Source of the DNA: Haloarchaeobius sp. FL176
GTDB lineage: Archaea; Halobacteriota; Halobacteria; Halobacteriales; Natrialbaceae
Direction of reading: 5' to 3'
Assembly: GCF_024609245.1 (NCBI RefSeq)
Contig: NZ_JANJYH010000001.1
Location: 124,001 to 188,000, forward strand
DNA: 64,000 nucleotides
Of this stretch, positions 1-9,483 are shown one piece after another; position 1 is the stretch's first letter, and each line of letters starts with the position of its first letter. The translations under genes were made by a program, and so were the position numbers. The notes beneath the pieces were generated by a model. The model ran no database searches and had not been told where the DNA came from. It saw only the letters and a program-made list of their open reading frames with translations.

Positions 1-1520
1 CGTTCCTCGCCACGTGGGCGACCACGTTCCAGTGGATCGACGAGACCCGGACGGTGCTTGGGATGACGGTGCTGACGCTGTTCGGCGTCGCGCTGCTCCT
101 CATGGCGGCCGGCGTCGCCGGCATCGGCGTCCTCTCCCGATTCGGCTTCCTCGACACGACCCCGTCCCCGACCGCGGGACTGCCGGTCGGCATCGTCTTC
201 GGCACGCTCTGGGCGTTCATCGGCATGGCCGTCTCGCTGCAGTACATCGGCAACACCATCGTCTACTGGGGGCCGATCGCGTTCGTCCTGGGCGCGGTCG
301 GGCTCCTGACGGCGACGCTCCCCCGCGAGGACATCGGGTCGACGGTCCCGTCAGCCGTGCTACTCGCCGTCCTCGGCGGCCTCATCGTCGCCGGGGTGCT
401 CGACGCGACCTGGGTGTACGAGGCCGAGTGGACCGGTGCCATCTTCCCCGGCAGCGAGCTCATCCCGCTGCTCGTCTCGGTTGCGACGCTGCTCGGCGTG
501 TGGAGCGCCGGGAAGGCGAAGGAGGGCTTCGGCGCCCAGGGCCGCGAGGTGGGTGCGTTCTACATCATCGGCACCGTCGTCTTCAGCATGCTGTCGGTGC
601 TGGCGCTGCTCATCTGGTTCATCGTCAAGAACGGCCTCGACACGTTCCTGACCGGTGCGAGCCTCACGGGCGGCCACCTGAACGTCCCGTTCGCGAGCAT
701 CAGCTTCCCGTTCATCGAGGTGCCGTTCGTCACGAACGTCACCGGCAGCCTGTTCGTCGAGACGCCGGGGGTCATGCCGGCAGTCGTCGGGACGCTCTGG
801 CTCGTGTTCGGCGCGGTGCTGTTCGCCGTCCCGCTCGGCGTCGGTGCCGCGGTGTTCCTGACCGAGTACGCCGACCAAGGCCGGTTCACGCAGGTCGTCG
901 AGGTGGCGACCAACGGGCTCTGGAGCACGCCGAGCATCGTGTTCGGCCTGTTCGGACTGGCGTTCCTCGTCCCGCGGATCAGCGGCGGGAACTCCATCTT
1001 CGTCGGCCAGCTCGTCCTCGGGTTCATGCTGCTCCCGCTGGTTCTCATCACCAGCTGGGAGTCGATCAAGGCGGTTCCGGACGAGTACCGCGACGCGAGC
1101 GCCGCACTCGGCGTCTCGAAGTGGCAGACCATCCGGAGCGTGGTCATCCCGGCGGCGATGCCGGGCACCATCACCGGCGTCATCCTCGGCGTCGGCCGCA
1201 TCGCCGGCGAGACGGCACCGCTGCTGCTCGTCTTCGGTGGCGCACCGTACCCGAGCAAGAGCCCGAACGTCGTCGGGCAGTTCTCGTTCAGCACGGAGCC
1301 GCCGTTCATCACGAACCAGGCGCTGCTCGAACCGGCGAGTGCGCTGCCGTACCAGCTCTACGCCACCATCACGGCCGGGGTGTTCCCGCGCCCGGAGATC
1401 TACAGCAACCAGGAGTTCGGCTGGGGGACCGCGCTGGTCCTGCTGCTCGTCGTTCTCGGACTCTACGCCATCGGCGTCGCAAGCCGACTCTACTTCCGGA
1501 GGAAACTGCACTATGAGTAG
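1..1520 (+). CDS. pstA: Phosphate ABC transporter permease PstA (5' partial)
   Basis: Inner-membrane permease of the high-affinity phosphate importer PstSCAB. The frame is open from base 3 to the left edge, so the true start lies outside the window; the GTG at 54 is only the first in-window start. The visible part has a long N-terminal section of hydrophobic segments, then the ABC-permease core with the cytoplasmic EAA loop ([14 protein letters not shown], about 1084-1130) that docks to PstB, and further helices to the end. It is longer than the roughly 290-residue bacterial PstA; an N-terminal membrane extension is common in haloarchaeal versions. Its stop overlaps the pstB start by 8 nt, so the two are translationally coupled. 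pstS and pstC are presumably upstream of the window. Confidence 0.93.
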   Translation, partial: FLATWATTFQWIDETRTVLGMTVLTLFGVALLLMAAGVAGIGVLSRFGFLDTTPSPTAGLPVGIVFGTLWAFIGMAVSLQYIGNTIVYWGPIAFVLGAVGLLTATLPREDIGSTVPSAVLLAVLGGLIVAGVLDATWVYEAEWTGAIFPGSELIPLLVSVATLLGVWSAGKAKEGFGAQGREVGAFYIIGTVVFSMLSVLALLIWFIVKNGLDTFLTGASLTGGHLNVPFASISFPFIEVPFVTNVTGSLFVETPGVMPAVVGTLWLVFGAVLFAVPLGVGAAVFLTEYADQGRFTQVVEVATNGLWSTPSIVFGLFGLAFLVPRISGGNSIFVGQLVLGFMLLPLVLITSWESIKAVPDEYRDASAALGVSKWQTIRSVVIPAAMPGTITGVILGVGRIAGETAPLLLVFGGAPYPSKSPNVVGQFSFSTEPPFITNQALLEPASALPYQLYATITAGVFPRPEIYSNQEFGWGTALVLLLVVLGLYAIGVASRLYFRRKLHYE

Positions 1521-2412
1521 TAACACCGTCGACACGGACCAGATGGACAGCCAGTTGACCACATCCGGCGAGACAGCAGAGGACATCGAAGATGCCTGGA
1601 GCGACTACCAGTTCCAGGGCGAGGCGAAGCTCTCGGTCGAGGACCTCGACGTCTACTACGGCGACGAGCAGGCCATACAGAGCGTCTCGATGAACATCCC
1701 GGAGGAGAGCGTCACCGCGCTCATCGGCCCCTCGGGCTGCGGCAAGTCGACGTTCCTCCGGTGTCTGAACCGGATGAACGACCGTATCAGCAGTGCCCGC
1801 GTCGAGGGCTCCGTCGAGTTCGACGGCGAGAACATCTACGGCGGCCGCACCAACCTCGTCGAGCTGCGAAAGCGCATCGGGATGGTGTTCCAGGCGCCGA
1901 ACCCGTTCCCGAAGTCCATCAAAGACAACATCTCGTACGGCCCGCGCAAGCACGGCGACCTCGAGACCGGGCTGCTCCCCAGTCTGCTCGGTCGGGACGA
2001 CACCGCCGAGGAGATGGACCTCGTCGAGCGCTGCCTGAAGCAGGCCGCGCTCTGGGACGAGGTGAACGACCGGCTCGACGACAACGCACTCGGGCTCTCC
2101 GGCGGGCAGCAGCAGCGCCTCTGCATCGCGCGCTGTCTCGCGGTCGACCCCGACGTCATCCTGATGGACGAGCCCGCGAGCGCGCTCGACCCGATTGCGA
2201 CGGCGAAGATCGAGGACCTCATCGAGCAGCTGGCCGAGGAGTACACCGTCGTCGTCGTCACCCACAACATGCAGCAGGCGGCACGCATCTCCGACCAGAC
2301 CGCGGTGTTCCTCACCGGCGGCGAGCTGGTCGAGTACGACGATACGGAGAAGATATTCGAGAACCCCGAGAGCCAGCGCGTCGACGACTACATCACCGGC
2401 AAGTTCGGGTGA
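1513..2412 (+). CDS. pstB: Phosphate ABC transporter ATP-binding protein PstB
   Basis: Cytoplasmic ATPase that powers the Pst phosphate importer; 299 aa. Walker [10 protein letters not shown] lies near residues 72-80, the Q-loop is in [11 protein letters not shown], the signature LSGGQQQR is near 194 and Walker B is [11 protein letters not shown], followed by the H-loop in VTHNM. All catalytic motifs are intact. The first 40 or so residues form an acidic extension before the ABC domain, a common haloarchaeal feature. I chose the ATG at 1513, which overlaps the end of pstA; a longer open frame exists upstream but runs inside pstA. phoU follows after 4 nt, consistent with one operon. Confidence 0.97.
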   Translation: MSSNTVDTDQMDSQLTTSGETAEDIEDAWSDYQFQGEAKLSVEDLDVYYGDEQAIQSVSMNIPEESVTALIGPSGCGKSTFLRCLNRMNDRISSARVEGSVEFDGENIYGGRTNLVELRKRIGMVFQAPNPFPKSIKDNISYGPRKHGDLETGLLPSLLGRDDTAEEMDLVERCLKQAALWDEVNDRLDDNALGLSGGQQQRLCIARCLAVDPDVILMDEPASALDPIATAKIEDLIEQLAEEYTVVVVTHNMQQAARISDQTAVFLTGGELVEYDDTEKIFENPESQRVDDYITGKFG

Positions 2413-2416
2413 TTCT

Positions 2417-3088
2417 GTGGCGCGAGAAGGCTATCGGGAGGCGATGACCACCCTCCGGACCGAGGTGGCGGAGATGGGAGCGCTCGTGACCGAGCGTCTC
2501 TCGCTCGCACTGGACGCCCTCGCGGGCGACGAGGCGGCCGCTCACCGCGTCGTCGAGGGCGACGAAGCGGTGAACCAGACGTACGTCGCCATCGAGAACC
2601 GATGCCTCGACCTGTTCGCCCTCCAGCAGCCCGTCGCCTCGGACCTGCGAATCGTCGCGGCGTCGTTCAAGATAATCACCGACCTCGAACGCATCGGCGA
2701 CCTCGCGTCGAACCTCGGGACGTATGCGCTGACCGAACAGCGTAGCAGCGTCCCCGAAATCGACGTGGTCGCCCTCGCGACAGACGTACAGACGATGGTC
2801 GACGATGCGATGACGGCCTACGTCGAACGCGACGTCGACGCGTGTTACGCGCTGGCCGAGCGGGACGACGCGGTAGACGCGAACGGGCTGCGGGCGAGCG
2901 AGCAGCTCGTCCGGGCGCTCATCGAGCGCGAGGACATCACGGACGCGTGGTCCGTCGAACGCGTCCTCGACGACGTCTCCCGGCTGCTCCTGACGGTTCG
3001 CGACCTCGAACGCATCGGTGACCACGCGGTGAACATCGCGGCGCGAACGGCCTACATGGTCGATAGCGACCGGACGCTCATCTACTGA
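2417..3088 (+). CDS. phoU: Phosphate signalling protein PhoU
   Basis: PhoU links Pst transporter activity to phosphate signalling and limits phosphate uptake; it is a cytoplasmic helical-bundle protein with two repeats. The 223-aa product shows the repeated metal-binding signature (DLERIGDLASN and DLERIGDHAVN, one per three-helix repeat) typical of the family. I chose the GTG at 2417 because it gives the family's usual N-terminus (AREGYREAMTTLR) and length; the open frame extends farther upstream but only inside pstB. It starts 4 nt after pstB and is followed after 2 nt by another PhoU-domain gene. Confidence 0.95.
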   Translation: MAREGYREAMTTLRTEVAEMGALVTERLSLALDALAGDEAAAHRVVEGDEAVNQTYVAIENRCLDLFALQQPVASDLRIVAASFKIITDLERIGDLASNLGTYALTEQRSSVPEIDVVALATDVQTMVDDAMTAYVERDVDACYALAERDDAVDANGLRASEQLVRALIEREDITDAWSVERVLDDVSRLLLTVRDLERIGDHAVNIAARTAYMVDSDRTLIY

Positions 3089-3090
3089 CA

Positions 3091-4149
3091 ATGGAACGGA
3101 GAAAGGTTCAGAAGGTCGGCGGGTCGACGTACACGGTCTCGGTGCCGAAGGACTGGGCCCACGAACACCACATCGAGGCCGGCGAAGACGTTCACATATA
3201 CACCCACGGGGACGGCTCGCTCGTCGTCCGGAGCTCGCGGACCGACGGCGAAGGGCTCGCCGAGCGCACCGTCGAACTCGACGACGAGGCTCCGGGGACG
3301 ATAGAGCAGGTGCTCAGGGGACTGTGTGCCGCCGGCTTCGACGAGATAACCCTGGCCGCGCCCGCCGGGTTCGACGACGACCAGAGGCGGCGGGTCACGA
3401 GTGTCGCCCGGGACACCGTCGGACTCCAGGTCGTCGCCGCGGACGAGTCTGCCGTCACCGTCCGCAGTCTCCTCGACGCCGCCGACGTGTCGGTACAGCA
3501 GTCCGTGCTCCAGCTGCAGTTCATCGCGCTGTCGCTGCACCGCTCGGCCGTCGACATGCTGGTCACGGGCGAGAACAGCGGCCCGACCGAACTTCGCGAA
3601 CGCGCGGCCGAGGTCCACCGGCTCGCGGGCATGGTCGTCCGCCACTTCAACCGCTCGCTCACCGACTTCGAGGAGACGGACGCGCTCGGGGTGAGCCGCC
3701 CCGCGCTGTTCACGCACTGCCGGGTCGCCCGGGAGTACGAGCGACTCGCGGACGACAGCGTCACCCTCGCCGGCGTCGCGGAGTCCGTCGAGCGCCCACT
3801 CCCCGACGGGTTCGGGGAGTCCTTCGAGGCGGTCGCGACCGACGCTCGAACGCTCGTCGAGGACGCCACCGGGCTGGTGCTCGAGGAGGCAACCGTCGAC
3901 GAGGTCACTGACCTGCTGGGTCGCTCCGAGTCGGTCGCCGCGGCGCTGGAGACCGTCGAGACGGCCCTGTTCGAGACGGCGTCCGGTGCCGACCCACGGC
4001 TGCTGCGCGCGCTCGATTCGGTTGGGCGTACCGCCGAGGGCGGGCGTGCCGTCGCCCGGGCGGCGCTCGGGACCACGACGGCCGGGTCGCGTGCCGCCAG
4101 CGCCGGCGACGTGGGTGTCGAGGTCGCCGACGGCGAGTCGACACCCTGA
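3091..4149 (+). CDS. AbrB-type DNA-binding / PhoU-domain phosphate regulator
   Basis: A 352-aa fusion. Residues 1-45 look like a SpoVT/AbrB swapped-hairpin DNA-binding domain (RRKVQKVGGSTYTVSVPKDW), and the rest is a helical PhoU-like region. Such AbrB-PhoU proteins are common next to haloarchaeal pst operons and are thought to act as transcriptional regulators of phosphate uptake; the role here is inferred from domain and position. It begins 2 nt after phoU, so it is the last gene of the pst operon. The C-terminal 30 residues are Ala/Gly-rich and probably disordered. The next gene is convergent. Confidence 0.85.
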   Translation: MERRKVQKVGGSTYTVSVPKDWAHEHHIEAGEDVHIYTHGDGSLVVRSSRTDGEGLAERTVELDDEAPGTIEQVLRGLCAAGFDEITLAAPAGFDDDQRRRVTSVARDTVGLQVVAADESAVTVRSLLDAADVSVQQSVLQLQFIALSLHRSAVDMLVTGENSGPTELRERAAEVHRLAGMVVRHFNRSLTDFEETDALGVSRPALFTHCRVAREYERLADDSVTLAGVAESVERPLPDGFGESFEAVATDARTLVEDATGLVLEEATVDEVTDLLGRSESVAAALETVETALFETASGADPRLLRALDSVGRTAEGGRAVARAALGTTTAGSRAASAGDVGVEVADGESTP

Positions 4150-4176
4150 GAGCGGAACTCCGTCTCGCGGCCGAAC

Positions 4177-5184
4177 TCAGTGCTGGTCGGGAGCGAGCGC
4201 GTCGAGGGTCTCGTGGATCTCCTCGCGGGAGGCAGCGCGCGGGAAGCCCACGCTGATGTTGTCGACGCCGTCGATCTCCGCGAACTTCGCCAGCTCCTCG
4301 CGAGTACGCTCGGGCGTACCGGCGGCGGCGAAGTCGTCGAGCATCTCGTCGGTGAAGACGTCGAGTGCGGCCTCGCGGTCGCCGTTCATCCAGTTCGCGG
4401 CGATCTCGTGGGCCTCGTCCTCGTAGCCCTGTCGGGCCAGCGAGTCGCGGTAGTAGGTGCCCATCGCGCCGACGTAGAACGCCGAGTGCTGCTTGACGAG
4501 GTGGCGGGCGTGCTCGCCGTCGTCGAGCGCAGCACAGGTCAGCGAGAGCGTCACGTCCTGCTCGCTCCGGTCGCCGTCGCCCATCTCGACCCCGCGGTCG
4601 AAGTCATCGAGGCGGTCGCGCATCGCGTCCGGCGTGAACAGGATGGCGTGCCAGCCGTCGGCGAACCGGCCCGCGAGCTCGACGGCCTTCGGGCCCATCC
4701 CGGCGGCGTCGACCTTCGGGCGCGGCTCGGGCGGCTCACAGCGCAGCCGGAACCCGGAGAGGTTGAAGTACTCGCCATCGTAGTCGAGCTCTTTCCCCTC
4801 CAGCACCATCTTCACGATGTCGACGTACTCGCGGGTTCGTCGGAGGGGGTTGCCGAAGTCGATGCCGTGCCAGCCCTCGATGACGGCGGGGCCGGACGGG
4901 CCGATGCCGAGGCGGAATCGCCCGTCGGAGACCTCCTGCAGCGTCGCCGCAGTCTGGGCCAGCAGCGCGGGCGACCGCGAGTAGACGTTCATGATGGAGG
5001 ACCCGATACCGATCTCCTCCGTGGCGTGGGCGATGCTCGTCATCACGGTGACGGCGTCCCGGCCCCACGTCTCTGGTAGCCAGACGAAGTCGTATCCCAG
5101 CTCTTCGGCGCGGACTGCCATGTCGACGAAGTCCTGCACCGAGTCCTGTGCGGCGACCGGCAGGTGGACGTGATAGTCTGTCAC
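4177..5184 (-). CDS. F420-dependent LLM-class oxidoreductase
   Basis: A 335-aa luciferase-like (TIM-barrel) protein of the coenzyme F420-dependent oxidoreductase type. Typical features are the N-terminal AVRAEELGYDFVWLPETWG stretch, GIGSSIMNVYSRSPALLAQ and the RFRLGIGPSGPAVIEGW segment. Halobacteria make F420, so F420 rather than FMN is the expected cofactor; the substrate is unknown. Start is GTG at 5184, with a TATA-like AT-rich patch (about 5213-5220) some 30 nt upstream, which suggests a leaderless or nearly leaderless transcript. It is convergent with the AbrB-PhoU gene, and the SDR lies upstream on the same strand with a 119-nt gap. Confidence 0.88.
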   Translation of the reverse strand: MTDYHVHLPVAAQDSVQDFVDMAVRAEELGYDFVWLPETWGRDAVTVMTSIAHATEEIGIGSSIMNVYSRSPALLAQTAATLQEVSDGRFRLGIGPSGPAVIEGWHGIDFGNPLRRTREYVDIVKMVLEGKELDYDGEYFNLSGFRLRCEPPEPRPKVDAAGMGPKAVELAGRFADGWHAILFTPDAMRDRLDDFDRGVEMGDGDRSEQDVTLSLTCAALDDGEHARHLVKQHSAFYVGAMGTYYRDSLARQGYEDEAHEIAANWMNGDREAALDVFTDEMLDDFAAAGTPERTREELAKFAEIDGVDNISVGFPRAASREEIHETLDALAPDQH

Positions 5185-5303
5185 GATACTGCGGGCGTTG
5201 GAGCCGTAGGAACTTGATTACTCCCCATTTTCGTGCAAGGAACGTGGAACCGAGATGAACTCACTCGGTGTGTCCCCTGTGAGAACTAGAGTGGTCCGGC
5301 CGT

Positions 5304-6080
5304 TCAGACGTCCGGGTTCTCCATGATGTCGGGCAGCCCGGCGGCCGTGATGCTCTGACCCACGATGTAGGAGGACGCGGGCGAGGCGAGGAACTGCGCG
5401 AGGTCGGCGATCTCCTCGCTCAGGCCGATGCGGCGTTTCACCTCGTCGCGGTCGATCTCGTCGGCGGTGACGCCCATCTGACTGGCGACGCCGGGCGTGG
5501 CGACGAAGCCGGGTGCGATACAGTTGACGCGTACGTCGTCGTCGGCCCACTCGTAAGCGAGCGTCTTGGTGAGGTTCTCGACGGCGGCCTTGGCGGCGGC
5601 GTAGTGACTCATCCACGGCGCGCCCTGCTGGCCGGCGACGCTGGAGAGGTTGATGACTGTGCCCTCGGCCTCCTTCAGGTGCTCCTCGGCAGCCTGCGTG
5701 CAGTGGTAGGTGCCGGTGAGGTTGATGTCGACGATGGTCTTCCAGCCGTTCGGGCTGATGTCGTCGAAGTTCGCCATGAACGACGCGCCGGCGTTGTTGA
5801 CGAGGACGTCGATGCCGCCGAACTCCTCGACGGTGGCCTCGACGAGCGCTTCGACGGCGTCGCGGTCGGTCACGTCGCACTCGACGGCCAGTGCACGTCC
5901 CGGGCGGTCGCTGTCCTCGATGCCCTCGACGACGGGCTCGACGTTGTCGAGTTCGCGCGAGCAGACGACGACGTCGACGCCGTCGTCGGCGAAGCGCTCG
6001 GCGATCACCCGGCCGATACCGCTCGACGACCCTGTGATGACGGCCACGTCGCCGTCGACCGCGAACTGTTCGGTACTCAT
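5304..6080 (-). CDS. Short-chain dehydrogenase/reductase (SDR)
   Basis: A classical 258-aa SDR, an NAD(P)-dependent oxidoreductase of unknown substrate. The nucleotide-binding glycine motif is TGSSSGIGR (residues about 14-22), NNAG is present, and the catalytic Ser and Tyr-x3-Lys appear as NLSSVAG and HYAAAK. All active-site residues are intact. I chose ATG 6080; a longer frame reaches 6137 but adds an untypical leader. A near-palindrome lies at 6114-6126, between a probable TATA element (about 6133-6142, minus strand) and the start. Confidence 0.92.
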   Translation of the reverse strand: MSTEQFAVDGDVAVITGSSSGIGRVIAERFADDGVDVVVCSRELDNVEPVVEGIEDSDRPGRALAVECDVTDRDAVEALVEATVEEFGGIDVLVNNAGASFMANFDDISPNGWKTIVDINLTGTYHCTQAAEEHLKEAEGTVINLSSVAGQQGAPWMSHYAAAKAAVENLTKTLAYEWADDDVRVNCIAPGFVATPGVASQMGVTADEIDRDEVKRRIGLSEEIADLAQFLASPASSYIVGQSITAAGLPDIMENPDV

Positions 6081-6113
6081 CGAACCGCCTCCCGATGCTC
6101 GTGAGTCATGCTG

Positions 6114-6126
6114 CCGTACCGTACGG
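6114..6126 (-). promoter_or_regulatory. Near-palindrome in the SDR promoter (candidate operator)
   Basis: CCGTAC-C-GTACGG is a perfect 6-bp inverted repeat around a single base, 34-46 nt upstream of the SDR start and just downstream of the AT-rich TTTATT element at about 6133-6142 on the minus strand. That position overlaps the expected transcription start, which suits a repressor site. The 12-mer GTACCGTACGGG (6116-6127) recurs inverted in the HesB/IscA promoter at 48073-48084. The binding protein is unknown. Confidence 0.4.
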
Positions 6127-6288
6127 GCTGCGAGCAATAAAGATGGGTGAAGGCGGAGGCGTGAAACGCCGTGCGAATCGTTCCCAGTTTATTCTCGGTA
6201 AAAGCAACAGTTCGACCGACCGCAATTGTAGGAAAGGTATAACTATTGTGGAGTTGAAACGTGGGTAGATAGCGAAGCGGGGGAATCA

Positions 6289-7824
6289 ATGGAACACACG
6301 AACGGGGATACCCGTCGACACGGGATGACGGTCGCCCGGGGGGGCATCGTCGTCGCGAAACGACTTGACGTGGAGTCGCTACCGCTACCGGCCGTCTCGT
6401 ACGAACTTCGGTCGGAGCGCGAGGAGCGAACGGAAGTCACGCTCGTCGAGCAGCTGCCGCCGACGGTCGAGCCCGACCGGGTCGGCTACCATCCGGAGTA
6501 CGGCGGCGAGGGCTGGACCTGCTACGACGGCGGCGAGCTCGTCTGGCGCGGCGAACTCGCACCGGGAGAGTCGCGGCGCGTCGTGCTCGCCGTCTGGCTC
6601 GACGCGCCCGAGACGGCGCCGTCGCTGCTGACGCCGCCGACCGTCGAGTCCGTCCGCACGGTCGCACGCGAGGCTGACCCGCACGTGCTCGACGAGACGC
6701 TGCTCACGGGTGCCGGCTCCAGCGCGGGCACGTCGGCCGTCGCGGAGCGCGTGCCGGATGCCGCGCTCCGGCAGGACGCGGAGGCCGTCCCGACGCTCGC
6801 CGAACTTCCGGACCCCGGCGACGGCCTCCACGCACCACCCCGGGCGGTCGTCGACGAGGCGGCCGACGCCATCGTGGGCGGCGGCTCGGACGAGGACCAC
6901 GACCGGTACTACCACCTCCGGCTGTCGGTGGAGTCCGCGGACCGTGGTGCGCGCGAGGTCTCCGTCCTGGAGGACCTGACGAACGCGCTCTCGGTGCTGT
7001 ACGCCGACGCGGACGACCGCGACTGCGGCTCGTGGCGCGTCCTCGACGTGGCCATCGGAACGAACTGGCAGGCCGAACGCATCGTGACCGCGCTGGGCGA
7101 CGACCACCGGGTCTCCGGGCTGGTCGTGACCGAACTGACGGGCGCGGTCGCCGCACGGGCGGCGCGGCCAGAATCCGCCGACCCGAACCCCGACGAGTTC
7201 GCTGCCTCCGTGTTCGAGGCAGCGTCGCCGACGACAGACGAGGCGGGCGACGCTGTCGCACAGGATGGAACACCGGACGACGGCCCCGACCCGGTCGAGC
7301 CCACGACGGCGCTGGACGGCTCGGGTGCGCCGGTCGTCGCCGAGGGAACCGTCGACGACGACCTCGGCCGCATCGACTTTCCCGAACCGGGCGACCACGT
7401 CCCGAAGCCTGTCTCGCCGGGCGATGACACTGACGACGGCGAGTTCGAGACCGGTGACGGTGGGGTCGAGACCAGTGACGCCGGGTTCGAATCCGTCGAC
7501 GTCGGAACCGGCGGCGACGCCGACAGCGGCGCTGGGTTCGGCGTCGACGACGAGTTCGGCTCGTCCGAGGACTTCACGTTCGACGACGAGGACGAGCCCG
7601 ACGCTGGCTTCGATGCGGACGCGGGGTCGACGCTCGACAGCGACGAGCCGACCGACACGATGGCAGCGTTCGCCGAACTCCAGCAGGAGACCGAGCAGGC
7701 GGACGTCGACGAACTCGACGCCGAGTTGGAGGACATGGTGCTCTCGCCGACCGGCTCCGAGGAGTACACCATCGGGAAGCTGCTCGATGACATCGAGGAC
7801 GACCAGGGACTCTCGTCGGTCTGA
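6289..7824 (+). CDS. Large acidic haloarchaeal protein of unknown function
   Basis: A 511-aa protein I do not recognise. Residues about 15-110 form a beta-rich domain (VSYELRSEREERTEVTLVEQ..., with GYHPEYGGEGW and ELAPGESRRV) that resembles small haloarchaeal beta-sandwich domains of unknown function. A second globular patch around residues 200-290 includes YYHLRLSVES and WRVLDVAIGTNWQAERI. Residues about 300-465 are strongly Asp/Glu/Gly-rich with loose GFE/GFD-x-D repeats, probably disordered. The C-terminus (EEYTIGKLLDDIEDD) looks like a short helical interaction segment. There is no signal peptide or membrane helix. Start is ATG 6289, with a TATA-like element (GGTATAACTAT, about 6235-6245) upstream. 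Monocistronic by spacing. Confidence 0.6.
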   Translation: MEHTNGDTRRHGMTVARGGIVVAKRLDVESLPLPAVSYELRSEREERTEVTLVEQLPPTVEPDRVGYHPEYGGEGWTCYDGGELVWRGELAPGESRRVVLAVWLDAPETAPSLLTPPTVESVRTVAREADPHVLDETLLTGAGSSAGTSAVAERVPDAALRQDAEAVPTLAELPDPGDGLHAPPRAVVDEAADAIVGGGSDEDHDRYYHLRLSVESADRGAREVSVLEDLTNALSVLYADADDRDCGSWRVLDVAIGTNWQAERIVTALGDDHRVSGLVVTELTGAVAARAARPESADPNPDEFAASVFEAASPTTDEAGDAVAQDGTPDDGPDPVEPTTALDGSGAPVVAEGTVDDDLGRIDFPEPGDHVPKPVSPGDDTDDGEFETGDGGVETSDAGFESVDVGTGGDADSGAGFGVDDEFGSSEDFTFDDEDEPDAGFDADAGSTLDSDEPTDTMAAFAELQQETEQADVDELDAELEDMVLSPTGSEEYTIGKLLDDIEDDQGLSSV

Positions 7825-7891
7825 CGGACGGTCGCGATACGTGCGGTCAGTTCTCTCGCTCGCCCCGGGACGACTGTCCCTCAAATATCTT

Positions 7892-7915
7892 GTTTAAACC
7901 CCGTACATAGACGGG
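7892..7915 (+). promoter_or_regulatory. TATA palindrome plus inverted repeat upstream of GNAT gene
   Basis: GTTTAAAC (7892-7899) is an 8-bp palindrome that would serve as the TATA element. It is followed directly by CCCGT-N6-ACGGG (7900-7915), a 5-bp inverted repeat where the initiation region would be. The start codon at 7964 is about 65 nt from the TATA element, so this transcript would have a leader. The layout resembles the phr, dodecin and cdc48 promoters in the window. Confidence 0.35.
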
Positions 7916-7963
7916 CGAGTCTCCTCGTCGGTCCGCCCCGTAGCTGTGCACAGTGATAGCAGG

Positions 7964-8557
7964 ATGGCAACGAACGCGTGCGGTGGCTGGAACGTGGACG
8001 GCTGCGAAGGGACGGCCTACTGTCCGCCACGCTGTCCGCGGTTCGTCGGCAAACACGGGACGAACTACCTGATACAGCCGATTCCCGCCGCTGACGCCCC
8101 GCCGGAGGCACTCGTCGAGATGTACCTGGACTACCCGCAGGAACACCGCTCGATGGGCCTCCCACCGCTCAGAGAGCGAGGGATTCGTGACTGGCTGCGG
8201 ACCCTCCATGCAGGCGGCACCAACCTGCTCGCGTGGGACGACGACCGGGTCGTCGGACACACCGGGTTCGCCCCGCACGACGCCGAGGAGCCGGAGTTCC
8301 TCGTCTACGTGGACCCGGCGTACCACGGTCGCGGACTCGGGACCGAGCTCACCAGACACGCCATCGCGTACGCGGCCGCCGCCGGCCACCGGGCGCTGCG
8401 GCTCAACGTGGCGAACGAGAACCGGACCGCCATCGCCGTCTACCGGACGCTCGGCTTCCAGGTCGTCGACCGCGCCGGTATCGAGCTTGAGATGCGCCTC
8501 CCGCTCGACGGCCCGGTCGCGGTCGAGAGCCAGCTCGCGCCCGCAGCCAGAGCCTGA
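7964..8557 (+). CDS. GNAT-family N-acetyltransferase with Cys-rich N-terminus
   Basis: A 197-aa acetyl-CoA-dependent acyltransferase. The N-terminal 25 residues hold a Cys cluster (CGGWNVDGCEGTAYCPPRCP) that could bind a metal. The GNAT fold follows, with the acetyl-CoA pyrophosphate loop in VDPAYHGRGLGTEL (about residues 115-128) and the conserved NENRTAIAVYRTLGF motif near the end. The substrate is unknown. I chose ATG 7964 over an in-frame GTG at 7946. The Cys motif is notable because most GNATs lack one. The gene stands alone, with a degraded ABC exporter gene downstream. Confidence 0.85.
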   Translation: MATNACGGWNVDGCEGTAYCPPRCPRFVGKHGTNYLIQPIPAADAPPEALVEMYLDYPQEHRSMGLPPLRERGIRDWLRTLHAGGTNLLAWDDDRVVGHTGFAPHDAEEPEFLVYVDPAYHGRGLGTELTRHAIAYAAAAGHRALRLNVANENRTAIAVYRTLGFQVVDRAGIELEMRLPLDGPVAVESQLAPAARA

Positions 8558-8630
8558 CCACTGCTCCTGCGACCCTGCCGAAGCGGCGAGACAGCCCGAC
8601 CTTCGATGGGCCGAAGTAGCTCGCTGACGA

Positions 8631-9450
8631 CCCAGCGATGACCAGATACCCGGCGACGAGAAACCGTTCGACCAGTACCGCGCGGACGTGGACCGGCCGC
8701 CCGTACGTCTGTTCCGTGAGTACGGCCTGCCGCGGCTGCGGTGGTTCGTCGTCGGCAACGTCCCCAGCGTCGCCGGCCGGAGCGCGAGCTTCCTCCCGCC
8801 GCTGGTGCTCGTGACCGCCATCGACGCCGTGTTCAACGGAAACGGCGACTACTCACTCCCGCTCGTGCCCGGGTCGATGCTCCCGACCGAGCCCGCGGCA
8901 CAGTTCCGGCTCTCCGTCGCGCTCATCGTCACGGGCTTCGTCCTGACCGGCGTCGGGACGTTCGTCTGGGGCGTGACGATGAACCGGTTCGCCCACGGCG
9001 TGATGCACGCGGTCTGGACCGACCCCACATGTCAGTCCTGACGCTCTCGTACTTCTACCGAGCCGGGATGGAACTGCTGGCGGGCATCTCCTTCGCGGTC
9101 ACGCTCGTCGTCGGTGGGCTGTGGCTGTTCCAGGGCGCGCCGTTCGGGCTCACGGGCCGGCTGACCCTCGGCGAGTCCGTCGTGTTCCTCCTGCTGACAC
9201 GGCGGTTCGTCGAGCCGTTCTCACAAGCCTCGAACCTCGTCGACTGGCACGAGAACGCGAAGGCCTCCGACGAGCGCGGCCTCGAACTGTCGGGCGGCCA
9301 GCGCCTCGCGATCGCCCGCGTCGTCCTGAAAGATTCGCCGAGCCTCGTCCTCGACGGCAGCGAGGCCGAGGATGTCCCGACAGCGTGTTCGGAGCGTCAC
9401 ACGGCACCTGATACGACGGTTCTAATCACGATTCGACAAACGCAAGAATC
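8631..9450 (+). pseudogene. Decayed ABC exporter (fused membrane/ATPase type), two internal deletions
   Basis: Fragments of one MsbA-like fused ABC exporter survive in order. Frame 3 from about 8640 gives the N-terminal cytoplasmic segment and first membrane helices (RLFREYGLPRLRWFV, then TMNRFAHGVMHAVWTD), with no start codon and an upstream in-frame stop at 8625. At about 9028 the reading shifts to frame 2 and jumps to the last part of the membrane domain (LTLSYFYRAGMELLAGISF to DWHENAKASDERG). It then jumps straight to the ABC signature LSGGQRLAIARVVL. The region with Walker A is gone, and Walker B reads LVLDG where LVLDE is expected, so the catalytic Glu is lost. The deletions were inferred by comparison with the known domain order of such exporters. 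The tail merges with noise before 9450. Confidence 0.85.
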
Positions 9451-9483
9451 ATGTCGATTCCGTGGGTTTACTTCGAAATACGG

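Noticed and set aside
1369-2265. Long minus-strand frame opposite pstB
   Set aside because: Mirror of the pstB codon pattern; no recognisable domain and no promoter.
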